64,000 nucleotides of DNA from Pedococcus cremeus (lineage in GTDB: Bacteria > Actinomycetota > Actinomycetes > Actinomycetales > Dermatophilaceae). The position numbers and the translations under genes were made by a program. Position 1 is the stretch's first letter, and each line of letters starts with the position of its first letter. A model generated the notes under the pieces. The model did not search any database. It worked only from the letters and a program-made list of their open reading frames with translations, and was not told where the DNA came from. Location of the stretch: the NCBI RefSeq assembly GCF_900111375.1, contig NZ_FOHB01000003.1:186001-250000 (forward strand). Direction: 5' to 3'. Below are positions 42,977 to 51,810 of the stretch, piece after piece.

Positions 42977-44085
42977 CGCCCATCCTGGGTGTCCGTCGCG
43001 ACGGGCAGGGTGAGCGTGAACTCGGCACCCTGCCCGACGCCAGGGGAGGAGGCCGTGAGGTCGCCCCCCATCGCGCGGGCGATCCCTCGGCTGACGGTCA
43101 GCCCGATGCCGGTGCCCCCGTCGCGGCGGGTGCTCCCCGTGCTGTCCGGGACCCGGTAGAACCGTTCGAAGACCCGCTCGAGGTCGTCGGCCGCCAGGCC
43201 CCTGCCGGTGTCGCAGACCCGGATGGTGGCCCGGCCATCCGTGTGGGTCACGTCGATGTCGAGTCGTCCTCCGCCGGGCATGGCCTGCGCGGCGTTGTTG
43301 ACCAGGTTGGTGACGACCTGCACGAGGCGCTGTTCATCGCCCCTGACGAGGACCGGTGCGGACGACGGTACGTGGTCGACGCTGACTCCGCATGCTGACA
43401 ACGCGCCGCCCAGGCGCCCGGTGACCGCGGTGACGACCGAGCGCAGGTCTACCAGCTCGCTACCCGGCTCGAGGCGCCCCTCCTCGACCCGCGAGAGGTC
43501 ACCGAGGTCGGCGGCCAACCGGCGCATGCGCGCCACCTCTGCCTCGAGATCGGCGTATGCCGCGGGGCCGGGCTCGAAGACGCCGTCGGCCAGGCCCTCG
43601 AGCTGCCCCTCCATGACGGTCAGGGGCGTGCGCAGCTCGTGCGCGATGTCGCCGAGCAGGCGCACCCTCCGAGCCTCCGTCTCCGCCAGCGCGGACCCCA
43701 GGGCGTTGACGTCGTGGGCCAGGGCGGCGAGCTCGGGCTCGGCGGGAACGGGTGCGCGGTGGGCGTAGTCGCCGCGTGCGATCTGCCGCGTGGCGGTCCG
43801 CACGTCCTCCACGGGCCGCAACAGCCGTCGCCCCAGCAGGGCCGCGCCGGCCGCCGCCACCAGCAGGCTCACCAGCACTCCGACGACCATGGCTGTGTTG
43901 ATGGCGGAGACGAAGGTCTGCCGCAGCTGCCCCTGTCCCTGGCCGTGCATCATGCCCGGCATGGCGTTGACGTCGCGCTCGAACAGGGCCGCAGCACCGA
44001 AGCGGACGATGGCGAACGTGGTGAGCGCCCCGACCAGTGCTACGAGGACGTGCGAGAGGAAGAGCCGGGTGGACAGGCGCCTCAT
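42952..44085 (-). CDS. Sensor histidine kinase
   Basis: 377 aa. Two membrane helices flanking a short periplasmic loop with MPGMMHGQGQGQ; HAMP about 75-135; HisKA DIAHELRTPLTVMEGQLE (phospho-His about 154); HATPase with NLVNNAAQAM, DTGRGLAADDLERVFERFYRV and GTGIGLTVSRGIA. The Met/His-rich loop resembles the tail of the adjacent DUF2202 protein and suggests metal (Cu-like) sensing. Its ATG overlaps the response-regulator stop (ATGA). Confidence 0.93.
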   Translation of the reverse strand: MRRLSTRLFLSHVLVALVGALTTFAIVRFGAAALFERDVNAMPGMMHGQGQGQLRQTFVSAINTAMVVGVLVSLLVAAAGAALLGRRLLRPVEDVRTATRQIARGDYAHRAPVPAEPELAALAHDVNALGSALAETEARRVRLLGDIAHELRTPLTVMEGQLEGLADGVFEPGPAAYADLEAEVARMRRLAADLGDLSRVEEGRLEPGSELVDLRSVVTAVTGRLGGALSACGVSVDHVPSSAPVLVRGDEQRLVQVVTNLVNNAAQAMPGGGRLDIDVTHTDGRATIRVCDTGRGLAADDLERVFERFYRVPDSTGSTRRDGGTGIGLTVSRGIARAMGGDLTASSPGVGQGAEFTLTLPVATDTQDGRQLDQPMP

Positions 44086-44786
44086 CGGCTGCCTCCCAGG
44101 AACCGGTAACCGACGCCGCGCACGGTGCCGATCCACGTGGGCCGGCTGGCGTCGTCCCCGAGGCGGTGGCGCAGGCTGCGGATGTGCACGTCGACCACCC
44201 GGTCGTCGCCGACCCAGTTGGTCCCCCACACCTGCTCGAGGATCTGCTCGCGGGAGAAGACCCGGCGGGGGTGGCGGGCCAGCAGCAGGAGCAGGTCGAA
44301 CTCGAGCGCCGACAAGGCCACCTCGTGCCCGTCGAGGACGACCTCCCGCCGGTTCTCGTCGATGCTGAGCCCTTCGAAGACCACGGTGCCGGAGTCCGCC
44401 GGTGCAGATCCGCCTCGTGGGCGGCGCAGGACGGCTCGAACCCGGGCGACGACCTCACGGGGGCTGAAGGGCTTGGTGATGTAGTCGTCGGCACCCACGC
44501 CGAGTCCCACCAGGCGGTCGACCTCGTCGGCCCGCGCCGTCACCAGCAGCACGTAGGCATCGCTCGTGGTGCGGAGCCGGCGCAACACCTCCAGCCCGTC
44601 GACGCCCGGCAGGCCGATGTCGAGGAGCACCAGGTCCGGGGCTGGTGCGCCGTCCTCGAACCGGGTGAGGGCCGAGGGGCCATCGGCAGCCTCGTCGACC
44701 GCGAATCCTTCGCGCTCGAGGTAGGCGCGCAGCACCTTCCGGATACCGGGTTCGTCGTCGACGACCAACACCCGCTGAGCGGTCAT
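44082..44786 (-). CDS. OmpR/PhoB-type response regulator
   Basis: 234 aa. Receiver domain VLVVDDEPGIRKVLRAYLE, phospho-Asp in LVLLDIGLPGVDG (about 53), KPFSPREV; C-terminal winged helix ALEFDLLLLLARHPRRVFSREQILEQVWG, VDVHIRSLRHRLG. Pairs with the downstream kinase. Binding sites not evident. Confidence 0.94.
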   Translation of the reverse strand: MTAQRVLVVDDEPGIRKVLRAYLEREGFAVDEAADGPSALTRFEDGAPAPDLVLLDIGLPGVDGLEVLRRLRTTSDAYVLLVTARADEVDRLVGLGVGADDYITKPFSPREVVARVRAVLRRPRGGSAPADSGTVVFEGLSIDENRREVVLDGHEVALSALEFDLLLLLARHPRRVFSREQILEQVWGTNWVGDDRVVDVHIRSLRHRLGDDASRPTWIGTVRGVGYRFLGGSR

Positions 44787-44944
44787 GGGTCCATCGTGGC
44801 CGAGAAGGCACCCGAGCGTCGGCAACGTGGCCGGTGCCACGGCGCCCCTTGGTCGCCGCCCGGCCCAAGGCCCCATGCCGGCCCAGCCTGGGACGACGAA
44901 GCCGCAGCTCTGGGAACGTCCCTGACCTGCGGCTTCGTGGTGGG

Positions 44945-45015
44945 AGCGGGTGACGAGAATCGAACTCGCGTAGCCAGTTTGGAAGACTGGGGCTCTACCA
45001 TTGAGCTACACCCGC
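44945..45015 (-). tRNA. tRNA-Gly (TCC)
   Basis: 71-nt cloverleaf on the minus strand. Acceptor GCGGGTG/CACCCGC, D arm, anticodon arm CCAGT-CTTCCAA-ACTGG with anticodon TCC, T arm GCGAG-TTCGATT-CTCGT. CCA is not encoded exactly. Divergent from tRNA-Pro 83 bp away. Confidence 0.95.
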
Positions 45016-45097
45016 GCGGACCCCGACCGGAGGCCGAGGATCCGAGGCGTTAGCCTAATGCCCGCTCTCGCGAGTGCTGAAATCGGCTCGCCGAGAA

Positions 45098-45171
45098 CGG
45101 GGTATGGCGCAGGTTGGTAGCGCGTCCGCTTTGGGAGCGGAAGACCGAAGCGTCAAATCCGGCTACCCCGA
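45098..45171 (+). tRNA. tRNA-Pro (TGG) with an aberrant T arm
   Basis: 74 nt: acceptor CGGGGTA/TACCCCG, D arm GCGC/GCGC, anticodon arm TCCGC-TTTGGGA-GCGGA with TGG. The T arm should pair 5 bp, but GAAGC/CCGGC forms only two pairs, and the invariant T54 is G (GTCAAAT loop). CCA not encoded. The 3' end is followed by an 81-bp tandem repeat containing copies of the last 14 nt. It may be a damaged gene or a scar. Confidence 0.75.
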
Positions 45172-45335
45172 CAAACACTGGCGCGAAGCGCCCGGCTTTG
45201 GCGGGGGACGCGCGATGTGGGAGGAGCGGAGCGACGGTTCCGGCTACCCCGACAAACACTGGCGCGAAGCGCCCGGCTTTGGCGGGGGACGCGCGATGTG
45301 GGAGGAGCGGAGCGTCGGCTCCGGCTACCCCGACC
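45159..45335. repeat. 81-bp tandem repeat with copies of the tRNA-Pro 3' end
   Basis: Units start at 45159, 45240 and (partial) 45321; the first two differ by only a few bases near the end (ACGGTT versus TCGGCT). Each begins with the tRNA-Pro 3' T-stem/acceptor half CCGGCTACCCCGAC, then carries a small hairpin GGCGC-GAA-GCGCC. Copies of a tRNA 3' end in direct repeat resemble att sites of integrated elements. Confidence 0.9.
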
Positions 45336-45339
45336 ACGC

Positions 45340-45375
45340 ACGAGGCCCGGCGCACCGCAGTGCACCGGGCCTCGT
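45340..45375 (+). terminator. Bidirectional-capable terminator after tRNA-Pro
   Basis: Perfect 11-bp stem ACGAGGCCCGG / CCGGGCCTCGT with a 14-nt loop, followed by TGTCG. It could serve both tRNA-Pro (plus) and the convergent M43 gene (minus). Confidence 0.75.
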
Positions 45376-45390
45376 TGTCGTGAGGAGCCG

Positions 45391-46443
45391 TCAGCTCTTG
45401 CCGCCGCTGCCGCCGGCACGGAACGCCACCCACGCGTCGCTCATCCGCTCGGCCTGGCCGCGGGTGAACTCGTACATGCAGGAGTCCTGCGTGTAGTCCA
45501 TGAAGTTGTGGATCGGGTCGGTCCCGGGTGCAGCGCACGAGTCGGTCGAGTCGGGCGGGCAGTTGAACTGCGGGTACGCCTCCTTGGGGGTGTCGGCGAC
45601 GTAGTCACCGGCCGCCGAGCAGCCCTTGTTGAAGGTGTGGTCCAGCATCAGCCAGTGGCCGACCTCGTGGGTGAGCGTGTCGCCCTCGCCGTACTTCCAC
45701 GCCTTCTTCGGGTCGTCCGGGTTCACGCCTCCGGGCATCGACTCGTCGAGCATGACGACGCCGTCGATGTAGTCGCGCCCGTTGTTGTAGCCCTTGGGGA
45801 AGTAGGCCCAGCCGAGCAGGCCGCCGCCGATGTTGGCCGCGTAGACGTTGAGGGTCCGCGAGTCGCCGGTGTAGAGCGCCTTCTTCATGTCGCGCTCGTT
45901 CTTGCCGGGGACGACGGTGTACCAGGCGGGGTTGGTCGTCCACGTGACGTCGGTGAGCCGGAACCGGAAGGGCGTGTCGGCGGCCGGGTTGGCGGCCGTG
46001 CCCGTCTTGCCGGAGTAGGAGTCGTTGAGCACCGTCATCTGCGCCGCGATCATCGACTGCCACCGCGCCTTCTCGGCGGCGGTGAACCCGTCGTCGGAGA
46101 CCATGTGGAACACCGTCGGGATGGTGACCGTGCCGTTGCCGAGGTAGGGGGCGTCGGGCAGCACACCGTAGGCCTTGGCCTCGTTGTCGGGGTAGAGCTT
46201 CGGCTCCTGGGCGGTGCTGCCGTCGGCGACGCGGGCGGCGCTCAGCGCCGAGCCGAGGGCCGCGCCCGGTGCGCACGCGGCAGCGGCGGGGGAGGCCTTC
46301 GCGGAGGATGCTGAGGAGGCCCCTGCCGGGGACGAGCCATCGGCCGGAGCGGCGCTGACGGTGCCGGAGGCGGTTCCGCTGGCCAGGGCGGCCGCCGCTG
46401 CGGCTCCCACGACGGCCAGGCGCAGGGAGGTGGTTCTACGCAT
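45391..46443 (-). CDS. Secreted M43-family zinc metalloprotease
   Basis: 350 aa. Signal peptide (RRTTSLRLAVVGAAAAAALA), then a Ser/Ala-rich linker, and the catalytic domain with HEVGHWLMLDH (HExxHxxxxxH) and FMDYTQDSCMYEFTRGQ (Met-turn, M43 cytophagalysin/pappalysin type). Extracellular protease of unknown substrate. ATG 46443 is chosen since the signal peptide begins there. Confidence 0.9.
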   Translation of the reverse strand: MRRTTSLRLAVVGAAAAAALASGTASGTVSAAPADGSSPAGASSASSAKASPAAAACAPGAALGSALSAARVADGSTAQEPKLYPDNEAKAYGVLPDAPYLGNGTVTIPTVFHMVSDDGFTAAEKARWQSMIAAQMTVLNDSYSGKTGTAANPAADTPFRFRLTDVTWTTNPAWYTVVPGKNERDMKKALYTGDSRTLNVYAANIGGGLLGWAYFPKGYNNGRDYIDGVVMLDESMPGGVNPDDPKKAWKYGEGDTLTHEVGHWLMLDHTFNKGCSAAGDYVADTPKEAYPQFNCPPDSTDSCAAPGTDPIHNFMDYTQDSCMYEFTRGQAERMSDAWVAFRAGGSGGKS

Positions 46444-46546
46444 GTGACTACCTTTCGCCGGGACAGGCCCCGGTGGGAGCCCTTGGCGGACCGTACCCCC
46501 GATGCGAACTACGCAAAACCCCTCAGTGGAGGGCGCCACCGGTACG

Positions 46547-47968
46547 TCAGATGCCGTACTCCTCGAGCAGGCGCAGCCAGATCTCGCTCATCGACGGAAA
46601 CGCCGGCACCGCGTGCCACAGGGTCCGCAGCGGCACCTCGCCGACGATGGCGACCGTGGCCGGGTGCACCAGCTCGGCGACGTCCTGGCCCACCAGCGTC
46701 GCGCCGACCATGGTGCCCTTGTCCTCGTCCACCACCATGCGTGCCCGGCCCTGGTAGCCCTCGGCCTGAAGGCCGGACCCCGCCGCACTGTCCATGGGCA
46801 CCTCCACCACCCGGACCCGTATGCCGCGCTCGCGCGCCTGCTCCTCGGTCAGGCCGGTGGCCGCCACCTCGGGGTCGGTCCACACGACCTGGACGGTGCC
46901 GAGGCCCTCGGCCCAGGGAGTCATCGACGCCGGGTCGACCGGGCGGCCGGTGGCACGGGCGCCGACGAGGTCGCCGCAGGCGCGCCCCTGGTACTTGCCC
47001 ATGTGCGTGAGGAGGGCGATCCCGTTGACGTCGCCGACGGCATACAGCCAGGGCTCGTCACCGACGGCACCCTTGACCTCCATGCGCTCGGTGACGGGCA
47101 GGTAGCCCTTCTCGTCGGTGGCCACGCCGACGCTGTCGAGCCCGAGGTCCGCCGTGTTGGGGACGCGTCCCACGGCGACGAGGATCTCGTCGGCCACGAC
47201 GCTCTCGCCGTTGTCGAGGTCGACGGTGACCTCACCGCCCTGACCCGGCCGGGTCACCTTGGTCGCCGCCGCGCCGGTGCGGATCCGCACGCCCTGCTCA
47301 CGGAGCCCGGCGGCGACGGCCTCGGCCGCGAACCGCTCCATCCGCCCGAGCAGCCGGTCCTCCTGCTCCACGATCGTGACCTCGGACCCGATCGCGGCGA
47401 AGACCACGGCCAGCTCGCACGCGACGGGACCACCACCGAGCACGACCAGGCGCTCCGGCACCCTGGGCGAGGTGGTGGCGTCACGGTTGGTCCACGGGTT
47501 GGCGTCGCGCAGGCCTGGCAGGTCGGGCACCAGGGGGGCGGTGCCCGTGGCGACGATGACCGCGTGCCGCGCCTCGTAGACCCGCCCTTCCACCTCCACG
47601 CGCCGCTCACCGGCCAGCCGGGCGGTGCCCCGCACGAGGTCGATGCCGGCGCTGTCGAGCCAGCCGACGGCGCCCTTGTCGCTGAGGTTGTCGATCCAGG
47701 AGTCGCGGCGGGCCAGCACGCCGTCGCGGTCGACCCTCGCGCCCTCGGAACCCTGCACCCGCTGCGAGGCGTGCGTGACGAGCACCGGGCGCAGCAGCGC
47801 CTTGCTGGGGGAGCAGGCGTAGAAGCTGCACTCGCCCCCCACCAGGTGCTTCTCCACGATCGCCACCGTCAGGCCCGCCTTGCGGGCCCGGTCGGCGGCG
47901 TTCTCGCCGACGGGGCCGGCTCCGATGACGATGACGTCCCAGCTGTGGTCGACCGTGCTCTCAGCCAT
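46547..47968 (-). CDS. Class I pyridine nucleotide-disulfide oxidoreductase
   Basis: 473 aa flavoprotein. FAD motif VIVIGAGPVGENAA, redox Cys pair GGECSFYACSPSK (C-x4-C), NAD motif VVLGGGPVACELAVVFAAIG, FAD motif LYAVGDVNGI, C-terminal LWHAVPAFPSMSE (catalytic His region). Related to lipoamide dehydrogenase and mercuric/mycothione-type reductases; the exact substrate is not determinable. Confidence 0.9.
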   Translation of the reverse strand: MAESTVDHSWDVIVIGAGPVGENAADRARKAGLTVAIVEKHLVGGECSFYACSPSKALLRPVLVTHASQRVQGSEGARVDRDGVLARRDSWIDNLSDKGAVGWLDSAGIDLVRGTARLAGERRVEVEGRVYEARHAVIVATGTAPLVPDLPGLRDANPWTNRDATTSPRVPERLVVLGGGPVACELAVVFAAIGSEVTIVEQEDRLLGRMERFAAEAVAAGLREQGVRIRTGAAATKVTRPGQGGEVTVDLDNGESVVADEILVAVGRVPNTADLGLDSVGVATDEKGYLPVTERMEVKGAVGDEPWLYAVGDVNGIALLTHMGKYQGRACGDLVGARATGRPVDPASMTPWAEGLGTVQVVWTDPEVAATGLTEEQARERGIRVRVVEVPMDSAAGSGLQAEGYQGRARMVVDEDKGTMVGATLVGQDVAELVHPATVAIVGEVPLRTLWHAVPAFPSMSEIWLRLLEEYGI

Positions 47969-48061
47969 GGCCCGAAGATACGGCCGGGCGGGGGCCGAGG
48001 CCCGTCGAGCCGCGACTCGTCGCCGCGGCGGCCCGTCGAGCGCGTCGCCCGATGCCGCCCG

Positions 48062-48589
48062 TCAGAGCAGGGCGTTGCCCGCCTGGTGCCCGGTCAGCGC
48101 GTCGGCCAGGCCGGAACGACCACCGTCGCGGTCGAGTTGCTGCTCGAGGCGGCGGGTGGTGCGCTCGCTCGGCCAGACGTGCCAGGCCAGCAGGGCCACC
48201 GAGAACGTCCCGCCCACCAGGTAGGTCATGGCGGTCTGCGGCTCCAGCACGAAGGTGCCCACCAGGCTGATGATCGCCACCGCCTCGCACAGCGCGAGGC
48301 GCAGGACCAGGGTGGAGCGGTATGCCGCGAGACCGGCTGCCGCGACGTCCTCCGGCGGGGTGCCGGCCGCCACCGCCGGGACGCGGTAGCCGACGGTCTC
48401 GACGGTGAGGTGGGCGACCACGGCGAGCGCCCCCAGCCCGGCCGCGGCCCAGGTGGGCGGGTAGCCGTCGGCGCCGACCGCGAGGAACGCGACGACGCCG
48501 AACATCACCAGACCGCCCAGGACGGCCCCGACGAGGATGCGCATCTGCGCGAGCGGGGCCGGTGGGGTGGGTGTGGCGTGCTGCTCCAT
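48062..48589 (-). CDS. Hypothetical 4-TM membrane protein
   Basis: 175 aa with about four membrane segments (ILVGAVLGGLVMFGVVAFLA, WAAAGLGALAVVAHLTV, LALCEAVAIISLVGTFV, MTYLVGGTFSVALLAWHV) and a charged C-terminal tail. No named family recognised. Divergent from tig with 127 bp between. Confidence 0.75.
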   Translation of the reverse strand: MEQHATPTPPAPLAQMRILVGAVLGGLVMFGVVAFLAVGADGYPPTWAAAGLGALAVVAHLTVETVGYRVPAVAAGTPPEDVAAAGLAAYRSTLVLRLALCEAVAIISLVGTFVLEPQTAMTYLVGGTFSVALLAWHVWPSERTTRRLEQQLDRDGGRSGLADALTGHQAGNALL

Positions 48590-48716
48590 GAGGGCACCCT
48601 AGGCGCATTCGGTGCAGCGGCGTGGGACGGCTACGATGTGCTTTTGGCCCGGTCAGAGCGCCCCATGGCGTCGGCCGCTGGCTTCCCTGTCGCCCACGAT
48701 CCTGGAGTGCCCCGCA

Positions 48717-50102
48717 GTGAAGAGTGCCGTCGAGACCCTCAACCCGACCCGGGTCAAGCTGACCGTCGAGGTCCCGTTCGAGGAGCTCAAGCCCAGCCTC
48801 GACGCGGCATACAAGACCATCGCGTCGCAGATCCAGGTCCCCGGCTTCCGCAAGGGCAAGGTGCCCGCGCGCATCATCGACCAGCGCGTCGGCCGCGGCG
48901 CCGTCCTCCAGGAGGCGGTCAACGACGCGCTGCCGCAGTTCTACGGCCAGGCGGTCGAGGAGAACAGCGTGCGCCCGATCGGCCAGCCCGAGGTCGACGT
49001 CACCGAGGTTCCGGCCGAGGACGGCCAGGAGCTGAAGTTCACCGTCGAGGTGGACGTGCGCCCCGAGATCACCCTCCCGGACTACGCGTCCATGAAGCAC
49101 GAGGTCGACTCCGTCACCGTGGCCGACGAGGACATCGAGGAGCGCCTCACCTCCCTGCGTGAGCGGTTCGGCACCCTCCAGGGCGTCGAGCGCGCCGTCG
49201 AGACCGGCGACTTCGTCTCCATCGACCTCGAGGCCAACATCGGCGACGAGCAGATCGACGCCGTCACCGGCATCTCCTACGAGGTCGGCTCCGGCAACAT
49301 GCTCGACGGCATGGACGAGGCCCTGGTCGGCATGTCCGCCGGGGAGACCAAGACCTTCACCGCCCCGCTCGCCGGTGGCGACCGCGAGGGCGAGGACGCC
49401 GAGGTCACCGTCACCGTGCAGTCGGTCAAGGTGCGCGAGCTGCCCGAGCTCGACGACGACTTCGCCCAGCTCGCCTCCGAGTTCGACACCCTCGACGAGC
49501 TCAAGGCCGACGTCGCGAAGCAGGCCGAGCGCGCCAAGAAGTTCGAGCAGGGCGTCCAGGCCCGCGACAAGGTGCTCGAGCACCTCCTCGAGACCGTCGA
49601 GATCCCCGTTCCGGACTCGATCGTCGAGGCCGAGGTGCACGCCCACCTCGAGAACGAGGACCGCCTCGAGGACGACGAGCACCGCGCCGAGGTCGAGGAG
49701 AACACCCGCAAGGCCCTCAAGACCCAGTTCCTGCTCGACGCCATCGCGGAGGCCGAGGAGGTCTCCGTCGAGCAGCCCGAGCTCATCGAGTACCTCGTGA
49801 TGTCGGCCCAGCAGTACGGCATGGACCCGAACCAGTTCGCGCAGGCGATCGACCAGCAGGGCCAGGTGCCCGCCATGGTCGCCGAGGTGGCCCGCCGCAA
49901 GGCGCTCGCCGCCGTGCTGGAGAAGGTCACCATCGTCGACGCCGACGGCAACACCATCGACCTCAACGAGCTCAACGAGCAGCCGGGCCTCGAGCACCTG
50001 GTCGAGGACCTCGCTGACGACGAGACCGGTGACGACGAGGCGGAGGCCGACGAGGCTGCGGCCGGCGAGTCGACCGACGAGGGCGAGACCGAGAAGGCCT
50101 GA
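48717..50102 (+). CDS. tig: Trigger factor
   Basis: 461 aa. Ribosome-binding domain with the signature GFRKGKVP (about 41-48), PPIase (FKBP-like) domain about 150-245 (GDFVSIDLEANIGDE), and a helical C-terminal domain with acidic tail (DDETGDDEAEADEAAAGEST). It chaperones nascent chains at the exit tunnel. GTG start with CTGGAG upstream. A strong terminator follows. Confidence 0.96.
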   Translation: MKSAVETLNPTRVKLTVEVPFEELKPSLDAAYKTIASQIQVPGFRKGKVPARIIDQRVGRGAVLQEAVNDALPQFYGQAVEENSVRPIGQPEVDVTEVPAEDGQELKFTVEVDVRPEITLPDYASMKHEVDSVTVADEDIEERLTSLRERFGTLQGVERAVETGDFVSIDLEANIGDEQIDAVTGISYEVGSGNMLDGMDEALVGMSAGETKTFTAPLAGGDREGEDAEVTVTVQSVKVRELPELDDDFAQLASEFDTLDELKADVAKQAERAKKFEQGVQARDKVLEHLLETVEIPVPDSIVEAEVHAHLENEDRLEDDEHRAEVEENTRKALKTQFLLDAIAEAEEVSVEQPELIEYLVMSAQQYGMDPNQFAQAIDQQGQVPAMVAEVARRKALAAVLEKVTIVDADGNTIDLNELNEQPGLEHLVEDLADDETGDDEAEADEAAAGESTDEGETEKA

Positions 50103-50121
50103 ACCCTCTCCCACGTTTGAT

Positions 50122-50159
50122 GTAGGCCGTGGTCTGGACACCGTCCAGCCACGGCCTAC
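50122..50159 (+). terminator. Terminator of tig
   Basis: 17-bp interrupted stem: GTAGGCCGTGG (50122-50132) / CCACGGCCTAC (50149-50159), extended by CTGGAC/GTCCAG with one bulged T and a 3-nt loop. Confidence 0.85.
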
Positions 50160-50267
50160 GTCGTTGTGCGTGAGCGCACGTCGGACGTGTCGGACTTGTC
50201 GTCCGCTGAACGGACGGATCTGGCGGGGGCTCTTTACGACGTCCTCCGGCAGCCAGACGATCGCGCC

Positions 50268-50696
50268 ATGGACGTCACCTCGTTCCACAAGCTGCGCACG
50301 GCGGTGCAGGACAACGCCGTGCCCGCCGGCTCGCTCGAGGTCCTGGAGCTCGAGTCCGGGCTGCGGGGCGAGCTCGAGGAGAGCGGCTACTTCGACCAGG
50401 TCGAGGTCGGCTCGACGTCAGACCCGGACCAGCTCGTCATCGCGCTGTGCCGCTGCGCCCCCGAGGTGCCCTCGTGGGAGGCGGCCTACCGGTTGGAGCA
50501 CGTATGGGACGTGCTGCGCGCGGGCTCGGCGTGGGAGGCGCACGCGGGCATCGTCACCGACGAGCTCGCCGACTTCGAGGGAGCCATGACCTCGCCCGAC
50601 GGCGGGAGCTTCCTCACCGTGCATGTGGTGGCCCTGCGGCACGCCGAGGCGGCGGCGGCGCCCAGCGGGGACTCGGGGGCGGCGCTGGCCGACTAG
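50268..50696 (+). CDS. Hypothetical protein
   Basis: 142 aa from the ATG 50268 (a GTG at 50166 would add 34 residues, but starts right after the tig terminator). Acidic, soluble, alpha/beta-like: TSFHKLRTAVQDNAVPAG, GYFDQVEVGSTSDPDQLVIALCRC, FLTVHVVALRH. No domain recognised. Its stop shares CTAG with the lacI-type gene. Confidence 0.7.
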   Translation: MDVTSFHKLRTAVQDNAVPAGSLEVLELESGLRGELEESGYFDQVEVGSTSDPDQLVIALCRCAPEVPSWEAAYRLEHVWDVLRAGSAWEAHAGIVTDELADFEGAMTSPDGGSFLTVHVVALRHAEAAAAPSGDSGAALAD

Positions 50697-51796
50697 TCCC
50701 GCGACCTCGCGGGCTGGTCGGCCGCGTCCGAGTCCGGCGGTGCCGTGGTGGTGCCGACCCGCAGCTCGGTCGGCATCTGTACGTCGGTGACCGGCTCGCC
50801 GGCCAGCAGGGCCCGGACCATCACGCCGAGCTGACGGCCCTTCTCCTCGCCGTGCTGGAGCACGGTGGTGAGGGTGCCGACGAACCATGGCAGGTCGACC
50901 CCGTCGAAGCCCGTGACACTGACGTCGTGGGGGACGCGCAGCCCGAGGTCCTCGGCCGCCCGGATCGCACCCAGGGCCAGCAGGTCGGACTGGGCCACGA
51001 TCGCTGTCGGGCGGTGCTCGGCCGGCACGTCGAGCAGCATCCCCCCGGCCAGGCGGCCCTGCTCCACGTCGGGGAGGGCCGTCTCGACCATGGGGGAGGC
51101 CTCGCCGAAGACGTCCATGAACCCCAGGGCCCGGTCACGCGCGTCGGCGTAGGCTGCCTTCTCGACGTCGGCCGGGGTGATCGGCCCGGTGCTGCTGTCG
51201 CCCTGGAGCTGCATGGCGATGTGCCCCGCCCGCCGGTGGCCGAGGTCGTGCAGGTGGCGCGCCGCCGAGGCAGAGGCCCCACGCTCGTCGAGCCGGATCT
51301 GCGCCACCCGGGGGTCGTCGGGCGAGCCGTTGCCCGCCATCGGTATGCCGCGGGCGGCGAGCTGCTCGACGACGGGGTTGTGCATGGGACCGCACAGCGA
51401 GAAGACGACGGCGTCGAGGGCGTAGCCGGCGAGCTGCGGGATGATGCGCCCCGGGTCGTCCGCGGGCTGGGCGATCAGCAGCATCCCGGCCGGGATCGCG
51501 TCGAGCTCCTGGGCGAGGCCGTCGAGCACACTGACGGCGAACGGGTCGCGGAAGGCGTGCAGCAGCCGGCCCTCCACGACGACGCCCACGACGCCGGCGC
51601 GCCCGTGCCGCAGGGACGAGGCCAGCGGGTTGGGACCGGTGTACCCGAGGTCGGTGGCCGCCCGGCGCACCCGGTCGGCGGTGTCCTCGGCCACCGGGCC
51701 CTTGCCGCTGAAGACGAGCGAGGCGGTGGAGGTGGACACGCCGGCCCGGTCGGCGACCTCGCGCAGGGTGGCGCGGGCTTGACGGGGGCTGGCCAT
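50693..51796 (-). CDS. LacI-family regulator
   Basis: 367 aa. N-terminal HTH (LREVADRAGVSTSTASLVFSGK) with hinge (NPLASSLRHGR), then the periplasmic-binding-type effector domain ending DVSVTGFDGVDLPWF. It faces an MFS gene across a perfect palindrome; likely represses both. ATG 51796 before the HTH. The effector is unknown. Confidence 0.92.
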   Translation of the reverse strand: MASPRQARATLREVADRAGVSTSTASLVFSGKGPVAEDTADRVRRAATDLGYTGPNPLASSLRHGRAGVVGVVVEGRLLHAFRDPFAVSVLDGLAQELDAIPAGMLLIAQPADDPGRIIPQLAGYALDAVVFSLCGPMHNPVVEQLAARGIPMAGNGSPDDPRVAQIRLDERGASASAARHLHDLGHRRAGHIAMQLQGDSSTGPITPADVEKAAYADARDRALGFMDVFGEASPMVETALPDVEQGRLAGGMLLDVPAEHRPTAIVAQSDLLALGAIRAAEDLGLRVPHDVSVTGFDGVDLPWFVGTLTTVLQHGEEKGRQLGVMVRALLAGEPVTDVQMPTELRVGTTTAPPDSDAADQPARSRD

Positions 51797-51810
51797 GGGC
51801 GACACACTAT

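Noticed and set aside
45114-45383. 89-aa repeat-containing ORF
   Set aside because: 81 bp is a codon multiple, so several frames stay open by repetition; it overlaps tRNA-Pro and a terminator.
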